Of a DNA stretch of 64,000 bases, positions 26,873-37,049 are shown one piece after another. Every line of letters begins with the position of its first letter. Position 1 is the stretch's first letter. A program made the position numbers and the translations under genes. A model generated the notes under the pieces. That model was not told the DNA's origin, did no database searches, and was given only the letters and a program-made list of their open reading frames with translations. The stretch is from contig NZ_PDJC01000001.1 of assembly GCF_002563675.1 (NCBI RefSeq), positions 2,728,001 through 2,792,000 of the forward strand, read 5' to 3'. The DNA is from Propionicimonas paludicola (GTDB taxonomy: Bacteria > Actinomycetota > Actinomycetes > Propionibacteriales > Propionibacteriaceae).

Positions 26873-26910
26873 AGGGCCACTACAGCCGCTTCGTCGACAT
26901 GCAGCACTGA
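26873..26910 (+). pseudogene. displaced dnaB 3' end (right att-like copy)
   Basis: Matches dnaB 20504-20539 at 35 of 36 bases, with 31 consecutive identities at 26878-26908. In frame it reads GHYSRFVDMQH followed by TGA. It starts 27 bases after the SIR2 gene stop. It marks the right boundary of the island and probably is the chromosome's original dnaB terminus. Confidence 0.9.
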
Positions 26911-26926
26911 CGGCGGTCCGCAGGCG

Positions 26927-26932
26927 CACAAT
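26927..26932 (+). promoter_or_regulatory. -10-like box of GH44 gene
   Basis: CACAAT, then six bases, then the GTG start at 26939. It resembles the CACAAT box before the MFS gene at 63009-63014. It lies just outside the island, so it would have been in the dnaB downstream region before insertion. Confidence 0.4.
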
Positions 26933-26938
26933 GAAGTT

Positions 26939-28666
26939 GTGCGCACCCCCCGCCTGCTGATCATCGCTGCCGCCGCACTGGCCCTGCTGGCCACACCGGC
27001 CCCCGCTAGCGCCGCGCCCGTCCAAGAGCCGCGCCTGGCTCCGTCCGCCTCGACTTCGCTGCCGTCCGCGACTCTCCGTCCGGCCCGGGTGGTGGTCGCG
27101 AAGAAGGCGAAGGTCTCCCGGGTTAACCTCAAGATCGACGCGAGAGCCGGACGCCACCCGATCAGTCCGCTCATCTACGGGGTGAACTTCGCCGGTCAGA
27201 CCAGTGGGCTCAGCTCGGCCTTCCACGTTCCGGTCGATCGGTGGGGCGGCAACTCGACGTCCCGGTACAACTACCGCAATCACACCTACAACACCGGCCA
27301 GGACTGGTACTACGAGAACATCGTGGCCGACCCGTCCGACACCCTGACCAGCTTCATCGACAAGGATCGGACGGCCGGGACGGCCAGCCTAGTCACCGTG
27401 CCGATGATCGGCTGGGTGGCCAAGGACTCCCCGTCCGCGCACCCGTTCGCCTGCTCCTTCCCGCGGACGAGCTTCGCCACCCAGAACGACTTCGACCCGT
27501 GGGACGCCAACTGCGGCAACGGCGTCCGCGGCAGCACCCAGCTCAGCGCCGACCCGTCCCGCACTTCGATCAGCGTCGGGGCCGACTTCGACCACGACAT
27601 GGTCGCCTCCCTGGTCAGCCGGTACGGCACCGCGGCCCAGGGCGGGGTGAAGTTCTATGCGCTGGACAACGAGCCGGTGCTGTGGAACAGCACCCACCGC
27701 GACGTCCACCCCGATCCGCTGACCAGCGACGAGCTGTGGAACAAGTCACAGGCCGCCGCCCAGGCCGTGAAGTCGGCGGACGGCACCGCCGCCGTCCTCG
27801 GTCCGAGCGACTGGGGCTGGTGCGCCTACTACTTCTCCGCGGCCGACGAGTGCGGCCAATCCACCGCCGACCGGAATGCCCACGGCGGGCTGCCGCTGGG
27901 CGCCTGGTACCTACAGCAGTTCGCCGCGGCCGAGCGCGACGGTGGCGTCCGGCTGCTCGACTACTTCGACGAACACTTCTATCCGCAGGGCAACAACGTG
28001 GCCCTCGGCAAGGCCGGGAGCTCGGCGACGAAGGCGCTGCGGCTGCGCTCGACCCGGGCGCTGTGGGATCCCAGCTATGTCGACGAGTCCTGGATCAGCG
28101 ATGCGGACGGCCGCAAGCCGCTGCAGTGGATCCGCACCATGAAGGCCTGGGTCAGCCAGTACTACCCGGGCACCAAGACCGCCATCACCGAGTACAACTG
28201 GGGCGGCCTGGAGTCGATCAACGGGGCCCTGGCCCAGGCCGATGTGCTGGGCATCTTCGGGCGCGAAGGCCTCGACCTGGCCACCTTGTGGGGACCGACC
28301 AAGGCCAGTGACCCCTGGGCCTACGCCTTCCGGATGTACCTGAACTACGACGGGCGGCACCACCGCTTCGGGGACACCTCCGTCCGGGCCAGCAGCGCCA
28401 ACCAGGGACGGCTGGCGGTCTATGCCGCGGTCCGCAGCAGTGATGGGGCGCTGACCGTGATGGTGATCAACAAGACCGGCTCGACGATCCTGTCCACCCT
28501 GTCGCTGGCCGGCTTCGTCGGGGCGTCCAAGGCCGCCGTGTACCGTTACTCCTCAGCCCATCCGAAGGCCATCGTGAAGAAGGTCTCGGTGAAACGCCAC
28601 GGTTCGACGATCTCTACCAGCTTCGCCGGCTCCTCAATCACCTTGTTGGTGCTGCCGAAGCGGTGA
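26939..28666 (+). CDS. secreted GH44-family glycanase
   Basis: 575 residues from a GTG. A Sec signal peptide (MRTPRLLIIAAAALALLATP, cleavage near ASA-AP) is followed by about 50 linker residues. The catalytic part shows ISPLIYGVNFA, VDRWGGNSTSRYNYRNHTYN, FYALDNEPVLWNSTHRDVHP (acid/base glutamate) and TAITEYNWGG (nucleophile glutamate), all characteristic of GH44 endoglucanase/xyloglucanases. A small beta domain ends the protein. It should cut plant beta-glucan backbones outside the cell. It was presumably the native neighbour of dnaB before the island inserted. Confidence 0.88.
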   Translation: MRTPRLLIIAAAALALLATPAPASAAPVQEPRLAPSASTSLPSATLRPARVVVAKKAKVSRVNLKIDARAGRHPISPLIYGVNFAGQTSGLSSAFHVPVDRWGGNSTSRYNYRNHTYNTGQDWYYENIVADPSDTLTSFIDKDRTAGTASLVTVPMIGWVAKDSPSAHPFACSFPRTSFATQNDFDPWDANCGNGVRGSTQLSADPSRTSISVGADFDHDMVASLVSRYGTAAQGGVKFYALDNEPVLWNSTHRDVHPDPLTSDELWNKSQAAAQAVKSADGTAAVLGPSDWGWCAYYFSAADECGQSTADRNAHGGLPLGAWYLQQFAAAERDGGVRLLDYFDEHFYPQGNNVALGKAGSSATKALRLRSTRALWDPSYVDESWISDADGRKPLQWIRTMKAWVSQYYPGTKTAITEYNWGGLESINGALAQADVLGIFGREGLDLATLWGPTKASDPWAYAFRMYLNYDGRHHRFGDTSVRASSANQGRLAVYAAVRSSDGALTVMVINKTGSTILSTLSLAGFVGASKAAVYRYSSAHPKAIVKKVSVKRHGSTISTSFAGSSITLLVLPKR

Positions 28667-28706
28667 CCCGACGCTGGTCGGGTTCGTTGCCCCGAACAGG
28701 AGGATC

Positions 28707-29093
28707 ATGCCCGACGTCATTACCCGCCCGGACGGAATGCCCCCGACCAATGGCTACAGCCATGTGGCCATCGCCCACGGTGACACCGTGTTCATCTCCG
28801 GCCAGGTGCCGGTAGATGCCGACGGCGAGGTGGTCTCGGCGGACCCGTCCGCGCAGGTCGAGCAGGTGTTCACCAACCTGCGGACGGCGCTGGCCGCGGC
28901 CGGCCTGGACTTCAGCCACGTGGTCAAGCTCACCTACTACCTGGTGGATCTGGCCGACCTGGCCGTGGTCCGCGAGGTGCGGGATCGCTTCATCGACGCC
29001 GAGCGGCCGCCGGCCAGCTCGCTGATTCAGGTGGCCGGCCTGGTCAGCCCGGCCTTCCGGGTGGAGATCGACGCGGTGGCGTCCCGCGGCTGA
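28707..29093 (+). CDS. RidA/YjgF-family enamine/imine deaminase
   Basis: 128 residues with the RidA pattern: GYSHVAIAHGDTVFISGQVPVD, QVFTNLRTALAAAGLDFSHV and RPPASSLIQVAGL, where the arginine of RPP and the C-terminal glutamate (VEIDAVA) line the trimer pocket. Such proteins hydrolyse reactive enamine/imine intermediates released by PLP enzymes. AGGAGGAT precedes the ATG. It is followed by a small hairpin. Confidence 0.88.
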   Translation: MPDVITRPDGMPPTNGYSHVAIAHGDTVFISGQVPVDADGEVVSADPSAQVEQVFTNLRTALAAAGLDFSHVVKLTYYLVDLADLAVVREVRDRFIDAERPPASSLIQVAGLVSPAFRVEIDAVASRG

Positions 29094-29102
29094 CGGCGTC
29101 TA

Positions 29103-29123
29103 CTGAGCCCTCCGCTGGCTCAG
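29103..29123 (+). terminator. hairpin after ridA
   Basis: CTGAGCC and GGCTCAG pair around a seven-base loop ten bases after the stop. There is no T-run, as is usual for high-GC actinobacteria. Confidence 0.55.
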
Positions 29124-29313
29124 ATCGGGACCAAGTTTGGGTTCGAGCCCAGCACTCTCGAATGCTGCTCACTGCTGCTGTTCGAGCCCGCGTGCCCGTC
29201 TAGCAGGCGGCGATGACGAGCGTGGGTCGGATTCAGCATCTGAGGAGGCCTGCGGGGCCGGGTTTTCGAACCTAGCGTTGGCGGTAGTCGTCCCGCGCGA
29301 ACAAGGATCACCG

Positions 29314-30684
29314 ATGACCACGAATGGGCAGATCTCCTTCTGGTGGCAGCAACTCGGACTGCCGGACCTCCGTCCGGCGCTGCCCGGCTCGCTCGAGGCG
29401 GACGTGGCCATCGTCGGCGGCGGCTTCACCGGCCTGTGGACCGCCTACTACCTGAAGAAAGCCCAGCCGGACGCCCGGGTGGTGGTGCTCGAGCAGCGCT
29501 TCGCTGGCTTCGGGGCCTCGGGTCGCAATGGCGGCTGGTGCGTGAACTCGATCACCGGCACCCGTGAGCAGTACCTGGACAGCCACGGCCGCGACGCCGT
29601 GATCGGCTTCCAGCGGGCCATGAACGACACCGTCGACGAGGTGATCGCGGTGGCCGCGGCCGAGGGGATCGACGCCGACATCATCAAGGGCGGCGAGTTC
29701 AACGTGGCTCGCACACCATCGCAGGTCGGTCGAATGAAGGCCTTCTACGAGGCCGAGGCCGCCTGGCCGGTCACCGACATCGAGCTGCTCGACGCGACAG
29801 AAGCCAAGGACCGAATCAACATCGACGGCGCCCTGGGCGCGACCTGGCAGCCGCACTGCGCCAAGGTGAACCCGGCCAGGCTGGCCCGCGGTCTGGCCCT
29901 GGCCTGCGAACGCGCCGGTGTGGTGATCTACGAGAACACCCTAGTCAACGAGATTTCGTCGGGCGTGGTCCGCACCGACCACGGGGACGTCCGGGCGCCG
30001 GCCATCGTCCGGGCCACCGAGGGCTTCACCGCCAACCTGCGCGGCGAGCACCGCACCTGGCTGCCGATGAACTCCTCGATGATCGTCACCGAGCCGCTGC
30101 CGGAGTCGGTGTGGACGCAGCTCGGCTGGACGTCCGGGCAGGTGCTGGGCGACTACGCCAACGTCTACATGTACGCCCAACGCACCGCGGACGGCCGGAT
30201 CGCCTTCGGCGGCCGGGGCGTCCCCTACCGTTACGGCTCGCGGGTGGACACCGACGGCGTCACCCAGGAGCGCACCATCGAGGCCCTGACCGGGCTGCTG
30301 CGCAGCTTCTTCCCGGCGGCGTCCGGGGTCGGCATCGACCACGCCTGGGCCGGGGTGTTGGGCGTCCCCCGGGATTGGGCGGCCACCATCGGCTTCGACC
30401 ACGGCACCGGGATGGGCTGGGCCGGCGGCTACGTGGGCACCGGAGTGGCCACCACCAACCTGGCCGGACGCACCCTGACCGATCTGATCCTGCGCCGCGA
30501 CACCGAGCTGGTCCGGCTGCCCTGGGTAGGCCGGAAGGTGCGCAAGTGGGAGCCCGAGCCGCTGCGCTGGCTGGGCGTCCAGGCCATGTACGCCGCCTAC
30601 CGGATGGCCGACCGCCAGGAGCTGGACGGACGTGCGACCACCTCCCCGATCGCCAAGTTCGCCGACCTGATCTCCGGCCACTGA
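29314..30684 (+). CDS. FAD-dependent oxidoreductase (DAO family, PuuB-like)
   Basis: 456 residues. The FAD-binding Rossmann motif ADVAIVGGGFTGLWTAYYL is at about residues 29-47, followed by FGASGRNGGWC, the conserved second stretch of amine oxidases of the gamma-glutamylputrescine oxidase/glycine oxidase type. The C-terminal GMGWAGGYVGTGVATTNLAG closes the FAD site. It oxidises a primary or secondary amine with FAD and oxygen; the substrate is not evident. Putrescine made by the aguAB genes 17 kb away would be a possibility but there is no direct link. The ATG at 29314 has an AAGGA site; the frame is open for a further 177 bases upstream without one. Confidence 0.85.
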   Translation: MTTNGQISFWWQQLGLPDLRPALPGSLEADVAIVGGGFTGLWTAYYLKKAQPDARVVVLEQRFAGFGASGRNGGWCVNSITGTREQYLDSHGRDAVIGFQRAMNDTVDEVIAVAAAEGIDADIIKGGEFNVARTPSQVGRMKAFYEAEAAWPVTDIELLDATEAKDRINIDGALGATWQPHCAKVNPARLARGLALACERAGVVIYENTLVNEISSGVVRTDHGDVRAPAIVRATEGFTANLRGEHRTWLPMNSSMIVTEPLPESVWTQLGWTSGQVLGDYANVYMYAQRTADGRIAFGGRGVPYRYGSRVDTDGVTQERTIEALTGLLRSFFPAASGVGIDHAWAGVLGVPRDWAATIGFDHGTGMGWAGGYVGTGVATTNLAGRTLTDLILRRDTELVRLPWVGRKVRKWEPEPLRWLGVQAMYAAYRMADRQELDGRATTSPIAKFADLISGH

Positions 30685-30748
30685 GCCGTTCCGCAGCTTC
30701 CCGCGGAACGCTCTGCGCCGCAGGGCGATGCGCCGATCTCGGCTGATC

Positions 30749-30908
30749 GCGGAGTTTGTTACCTGATCGGCGAAGAGGGCGGAGCGTCCCGAGCAACTCG
30801 CGGACTTGGTTACCGAATGCGCAGCGAAACAGCCAGGATTCGGTAACCAACTCCGCCACTCGGCTCCGGCGCTGCCGGAGGCACCCGCATTCGGTAACAA
30901 GGCCCGCA
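30749..30908. repeat. four-copy inverted repeat cluster (GTTACCGAAT type)
   Basis: This 369-base gap carries no gene. Two forward units (GCGGAGTTTGTTACCTGAT near 30750-30768 and GCGGACTTGGTTACCGAAT at 30800-30818) are followed by two inverted ones (ATTCGGTAACCAACTCCGC at 30838-30856 and ATTCGGTAACAAGGCCCGC at 30889-30907). The layout of two forward then two reverse motifs matches the GCTACCG elements at 36744-37013 and 56041-56371. Confidence 0.75.
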
Positions 30909-31053
30909 GATGGCGGTCGGCTGGCTAGAACCAGCCGCTCACGGCCACCAGCGAACGCCCGCCCCGCGCGGCCACAGCGAGCACACAGCGACGTCCAAGG
31001 GTATGGACGGTTCGACCCGAGACTCTCGTTCACATCGAATGATGGGAGTGGAC

Positions 31054-32490
31054 GTGGCCGTGGAGACCCAGAGCCCGACGGGCACCACCCGGCAGACGCC
31101 GATCGTTGATCGTCGGGTGCTGGTGGCTGACCGCCGAGTGCTGGTGCCGTCCTGGTGGCGGGACGCCGTGGGCCTGACCATCTGGGCCAACCTGCTGATC
31201 GTCACCGCACTGTGGGTCAGCGGCGGCGGGCTGCAGGCGCTGTCCACACCGGCCGGCGCCTTCACCACCCTGGGCCGGCTGACCGGCCTGATCGCGTCCG
31301 TCCTGCTGCTGATCCAGGTGCTGCTGATGGCCCGGCTGCCCGTAGTCGAGCGGGTCTACGGCCAGGACGAGTTGGCCCGCCGACACCGGCTGGTCGGCTT
31401 CTGGTCGTTCTCGCTGATGCTCGTCCACCTGGTGCTGATCACGATCGGCTACGCGCTATCGGCCCGGCTGAACGTGTTCGTCCAGTTCTGGGAGCTGGTC
31501 GTCGACTACCCCGGAATGCTGCTGGCCACGGCCGGCACCGTGCTGGTGGTCGTGGTGGCCATGAGCAGCATCCGGGCCGCACGGAGAAAGCTCCGCTACG
31601 AGTCGTGGCATCTGATTCACCTGTACGCCTACCTCGGCGTCGGGCTGGCCCTGCCCCACCAGCTGTGGACCGGCCAGGAGTTCCTGAGCAACGCCTGGGC
31701 CACGATCTACTGGTGGGGGCTGTGGATCGCCGCGCTGGTCGCCATCGTCGGTTGGCGACTGGCCGTCCCGCTGTACCGCAGCCTGCGGCACGACCTGCGG
31801 GTGGCCGGCGTCCGCCGGGAAAGCGCGGACGTGATCAGCGTGCTGATCTCCGGACGTGACCTCGACCGGTTGCCGGTCGCGGCCGGCCAGTTCTTCCACT
31901 GGCGGTTCCTGGGCCGTCCCAGTTGGACTCGGGCCCACCCGTACTCGCTGTCGGCGGCCCCGAACGGCCGCGACCTGCGGATCACGGTCAAGGATCTCGG
32001 CGACGGCAGCCACGAGCTGGCCGGCGTCACCCCGGGCAGCCGGGTGCTGATCGAAGGCCCCTACGGACGGCTGCACGGCGGCGTCCGGACGAGCCGGAAG
32101 GTGCTGCTGATGGGTGCCGGGATCGGGATCACCCCACTGCGGGCGCTGCTCGAGGAACTGCCGCAGGCCCCCGGCGATGTCACCTTCATCTACCGGGCCG
32201 GGAGCGACGACGAGCTGGTGCTGGCCGGCGAGATCGAGCAGCTGGCCGCGTCCCGGGGGGCGCGGGTGTTCTTTGTGGTCGGCCACCGTCGCCGGGAGCG
32301 GAACTCCTGGCTGCCGTCCAGCGCCGGCACTCTCAGCGATGCCGACGGCCTGCGCCGGCTGGTGCCTGACATCGCCGAGCACGACGTCTACCTCTGCGGC
32401 GCGGACGCCTGGATGGACGCCGCCGCCAAGGCCGCCCGCGAGTGCGGGGTGCCGGCCGACCGCATCCATTCCGAACGCTTCAGCTGGTAA
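31054..32490 (+). CDS. ferric-reductase-like membrane flavocytochrome
   Basis: 478 residues from the GTG at 31054, which has GGGAG five bases ahead; ATG codons at 31039 and 31042 and a GTG at 31048 are in frame and also possible. Six predicted membrane helices with paired histidines (RHRLVGFWSFSLMLVHLVLI and WHLIHLYAYLGVGLALPHQ) form a heme-binding ferric-reductase-like domain. The cytoplasmic half has the FAD motif AHPYSLSAAP, the NAD(P) motif LLMGAGIGITPLRALL and the terminal YLCGADAWMDA. It should move electrons from NAD(P)H through FAD and heme across the membrane. The next genes encode an FMN-binding protein and ApbE. Confidence 0.88.
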   Translation: MAVETQSPTGTTRQTPIVDRRVLVADRRVLVPSWWRDAVGLTIWANLLIVTALWVSGGGLQALSTPAGAFTTLGRLTGLIASVLLLIQVLLMARLPVVERVYGQDELARRHRLVGFWSFSLMLVHLVLITIGYALSARLNVFVQFWELVVDYPGMLLATAGTVLVVVVAMSSIRAARRKLRYESWHLIHLYAYLGVGLALPHQLWTGQEFLSNAWATIYWWGLWIAALVAIVGWRLAVPLYRSLRHDLRVAGVRRESADVISVLISGRDLDRLPVAAGQFFHWRFLGRPSWTRAHPYSLSAAPNGRDLRITVKDLGDGSHELAGVTPGSRVLIEGPYGRLHGGVRTSRKVLLMGAGIGITPLRALLEELPQAPGDVTFIYRAGSDDELVLAGEIEQLAASRGARVFFVVGHRRRERNSWLPSSAGTLSDADGLRRLVPDIAEHDVYLCGADAWMDAAAKAARECGVPADRIHSERFSW

Positions 32491-32502
32491 TCGAGGAGCC
32501 TC

Positions 32503-32955
32503 ATGCGCAAGATCGTCATTGGGCTGGCAAGCACCGTCAGTGCGCTGGTGCTGCTGTTCAGCTATCACACGTCCACGAACTCCACTGCGGCCAAGGACAC
32601 CACCACCGACACCGGCGGGGGCACCGGCAGCTCCGGCGGGACGACACCCAACGCGGGCTCGTCCGGGTCGTCCGCGGACGGCACCTACACCGGCGATGCG
32701 GCCGCCACCCGGTACGGCGACGTTCAGGTGCAGATCACCGTCTCCGGCGGCAAGATCACCGCGGCTGACGCGATCCAGTACCCGAACAGCGATCGGCACG
32801 ACCAGCAGATCAACGCCTACGCCATCCCGATCCTCAACTCCGAAGCGGTGGACGCCCAGAGCGCCAGCATCGACGCCGTCTCCGGCGCCACGGTGACCAG
32901 CGACGGCTACATCACGTCCCTCCAGTCGGCCATCGACGCCGCCCACCTGCAATGA
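32503..32955 (+). CDS. exported FMN-binding domain protein
   Basis: 150 residues. An N-terminal hydrophobic segment (residues 4-22) would export or anchor the protein; a Gly/Ser/Thr-rich linker (about 30-60) follows. The FMN_bind domain ends IDAVSGATVTSDGYITSLQSAI, where the SGATVTS threonine is the usual site of covalent FMN attachment by ApbE. It probably receives electrons from the flavocytochrome encoded 12 bases upstream. Its stop overlaps the apbE start, as expected for a substrate-modifier pair. Confidence 0.9.
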   Translation: MRKIVIGLASTVSALVLLFSYHTSTNSTAAKDTTTDTGGGTGSSGGTTPNAGSSGSSADGTYTGDAAATRYGDVQVQITVSGGKITAADAIQYPNSDRHDQQINAYAIPILNSEAVDAQSASIDAVSGATVTSDGYITSLQSAIDAAHLQ

Positions 32956-33767
32956 GCACCCTCACGCTGAGCCCAGCCGTGGCCACCGACCTGCCGCGGC
33001 GCGCCTGGGTGGCCCAGATCATGAGTCTGCCGATCAGCATCCACCTGCGCGGGCCGGCCGCGGAGTCGCCGGCGATCGCCGCCCTGGTGGCCGAGGCATT
33101 CGGCGAGCTGCGCGCCGATGAGGAGTTGTTCAGCATCTGGCGTCCGGACAGCCCGGCCAGCCGGATTCGGGACGGACGCGACCAGATCGCCGATGCCCCA
33201 CCCCGGCTACGGCACGTGGCCGCGCTGTGCGAGCTCGCCGAGTACCGCACCGGTGGCGCCTTCTCGGCGTGGCTGCCGGACGCGTCCGGGGTGTTGCGGT
33301 TCAACCCGACCGGGCTGGTGAAGGGCTGGGCCGTCCAGCAGGCGTCCGCCCTGCTGGGTGAGCGGCTGCGCCGCTTCGGAGCCCACGACCTGATGATCAA
33401 TGCCGGCGGTGACATCGCCGTGGCCTGCACCCGCACCGACACCCCCGACTGGGTGGTGGCCATCGAGGATCCGCGCGATCGCAGCCGGCTGCTGCGGGCG
33501 CTGCACCTGCGCACCGGCGCCGTGGCCACCTCGGGTACCGCGGCTCGCGGCGCCCACATCGTCGACCCGGCCACCGGAATGGCAGCGGACGGCCTGCTGT
33601 CGGCCACCGTGATCGGCCCCGAGCTGACCTGGGCGGACGTCTATGCCACCGCGGCTTTCGTGAAGGGGCCGACCGCCGTCGGCTGGCTGGCCACCCTCGA
33701 TCGGCATGCCGGCCTGCTGGTCGAGCCGAATGGACGAGTGACCGCGATCGGGGCACCGGAAGCCTGA
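32952..33767 (+). CDS. apbE: FAD:protein FMN transferase
   Basis: 271 residues, a short ApbE. FNPTGLVKGWAVQQAS, HDLMINAGGDIAVA and SGTAARGAHIVDPATGMAADG are the flavin-transferase motifs, with the metal-binding aspartate/threonine in the later part (WADVYATAAFV). It attaches FMN from FAD to threonine of the target, most likely the protein encoded just upstream (four-base overlap). No signal peptide or lipobox is evident, in contrast to many secreted ApbE proteins, which raises the question of where modification happens. Confidence 0.9.
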   Translation: MSTLTLSPAVATDLPRRAWVAQIMSLPISIHLRGPAAESPAIAALVAEAFGELRADEELFSIWRPDSPASRIRDGRDQIADAPPRLRHVAALCELAEYRTGGAFSAWLPDASGVLRFNPTGLVKGWAVQQASALLGERLRRFGAHDLMINAGGDIAVACTRTDTPDWVVAIEDPRDRSRLLRALHLRTGAVATSGTAARGAHIVDPATGMAADGLLSATVIGPELTWADVYATAAFVKGPTAVGWLATLDRHAGLLVEPNGRVTAIGAPEA

Positions 33768-33880
33768 GCATCGCCCCGGCATCGTCCGGGCCGACTATCG
33801 GTTCGATGGTCTGCCCATTCCGCCCAGTGGGTGGCGGCTCCTAGGCTGGGCGGCAGGCCCACCGCCTCGAAGGGGAGATC

Positions 33881-36247
<2,367 letters not shown>

Positions 36248-36300
36248 CGGGGACGGTTCCATTACCGTCCGGCGCGGTGGTGAGGCGGCGTCCAGCCGCC

Positions 36301-36306
36301 TAGGCT
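36301..36306 (+). promoter_or_regulatory. -10 box of leaderless GNAT gene
   Basis: TAGGCT, seven bases, then the ATG at 36314. No ribosome site lies between. Confidence 0.6.
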
Positions 36307-36313
36307 GCCGCCC

Positions 36314-36727
36314 ATGACTGACGGCCTGCGCTTTTCCAACCGCACCGAAGACATCGACCGGACGCTGGTGCACTACTGGATCAGCGAGCTCAGCTACTGG
36401 GCCCAGGGACGCACCCGCGAAACCCAGGACACCGCCATCGACGGCTCCCGGAACTACAGCGTCCATGACCAGGCGACCGGCGCCCAGCTCGGCTACGCCC
36501 GGGTGATCACCGACGGGGCCACCTTCGCCTGGCTGTGCGATGTGATCGTCGCCCCGCACGCCCGCGGACGCGGCGTCGGAAAGCGCCTGATCTCCGGCAT
36601 CGTGGACGACCTGGAACCGCTCGGGCTCCGCCGGATCCTGCTGGCCACCGCGGACGCCCACGGCCTGTACGCCCAGTACGGCTTCGAGCCGCTGGCCCAG
36701 CCCGAGCGCTGGATGGTCCACCTGTAG
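36314..36727 (+). CDS. GNAT-family N-acetyltransferase
   Basis: 137 residues. The acetyl-CoA-binding segment VIVAPHARGRGVGKRLISGI (V-x3-RGxG) is at about residues 76-95 and LYAQYGFEPL follows. It transfers an acetyl group to a small molecule or protein; the substrate is unknown. Likely leaderless. Confidence 0.87.
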   Translation: MTDGLRFSNRTEDIDRTLVHYWISELSYWAQGRTRETQDTAIDGSRNYSVHDQATGAQLGYARVITDGATFAWLCDVIVAPHARGRGVGKRLISGIVDDLEPLGLRRILLATADAHGLYAQYGFEPLAQPERWMVHL

Positions 36728-36743
36728 CTCCGCGCCCCGCACT

Positions 36744-36826
36744 CCCAGTTCGCGCTACCGAACGGAACTCCCGCTACCGGAATTTCGGCAGCAAAGGTTG
36801 CATTCGGTAGCGAACGCTGTGGACGG
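36744..36826. repeat. intergenic nested palindrome, copy A1
   Basis: 83 bases. Two GCTACCG motifs in forward sense (36754 and 36773 regions) are followed by CGGCAGC and CGGTAGC in reverse, so the element can fold into an inner hairpin and an outer stem. It matches copy A2 (36931-37013) at 80 of 83 positions. It begins 17 bases after the GNAT stop codon. Confidence 0.85.
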
Positions 36827-36930
36827 GGCCGGGGCGGCTCTACCCGGACGGGGCCTAGCCGGGCCCGACGGACGAGTCGGACGGGGCGGCTGGCCCATCT
36901 TCTCGCCCCTCCGACCCGCGCCCCGCCAAA

Positions 36931-37013
36931 CCCAGTTCGCGCTACCGAACGGAACCCCCACTACCGAAATTTCGGCAGCAAAGGTTGCATTCGGTAGCGA
37001 ACGCTGTGGACGG
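36931..37013. repeat. intergenic nested palindrome, copy A2
   Basis: Second copy in the same orientation, 187 bases after A1, with three substitutions. The gap between GNAT and the GH25 gene (36728-37049) consists mostly of these two copies and a GC-rich spacer. Confidence 0.85.
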
Positions 37014-37049
37014 CGTCGAGCGGAGGCCCGACGGCCGAGCCGGACGGGA

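Larger units (their letters stand above)
20540..26908. mobile_element. dnaB-3'-end integrated defence island (KAP + SIR2-TPR)
   Basis: 6369 bases lie between matched ends of the two dnaB 3' repeats. Both genes point the same way as dnaB and are visibly less GC-rich, with more A/T-ending codons, than the flanking genes. The right copy still encodes GHYSRFVDMQH and a TGA stop, so it looks like the original chromosomal end of dnaB, displaced by the insertion. No integrase, transposase or resolvase frame is visible inside. A decayed third dnaB-like segment at 24301-24330 divides the island into two one-gene modules. Site-specific integration is inferred from the repeats; recombination with a foreign dnaB end is the alternative. 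Confidence 0.75.

Noticed and set aside
29130-29160. tRNA-like T-arm GGGTTCGAGCCC
   Set aside because: The loop is six bases, and no matching acceptor, D or anticodon arms are found around it; it is a simple near-palindrome.
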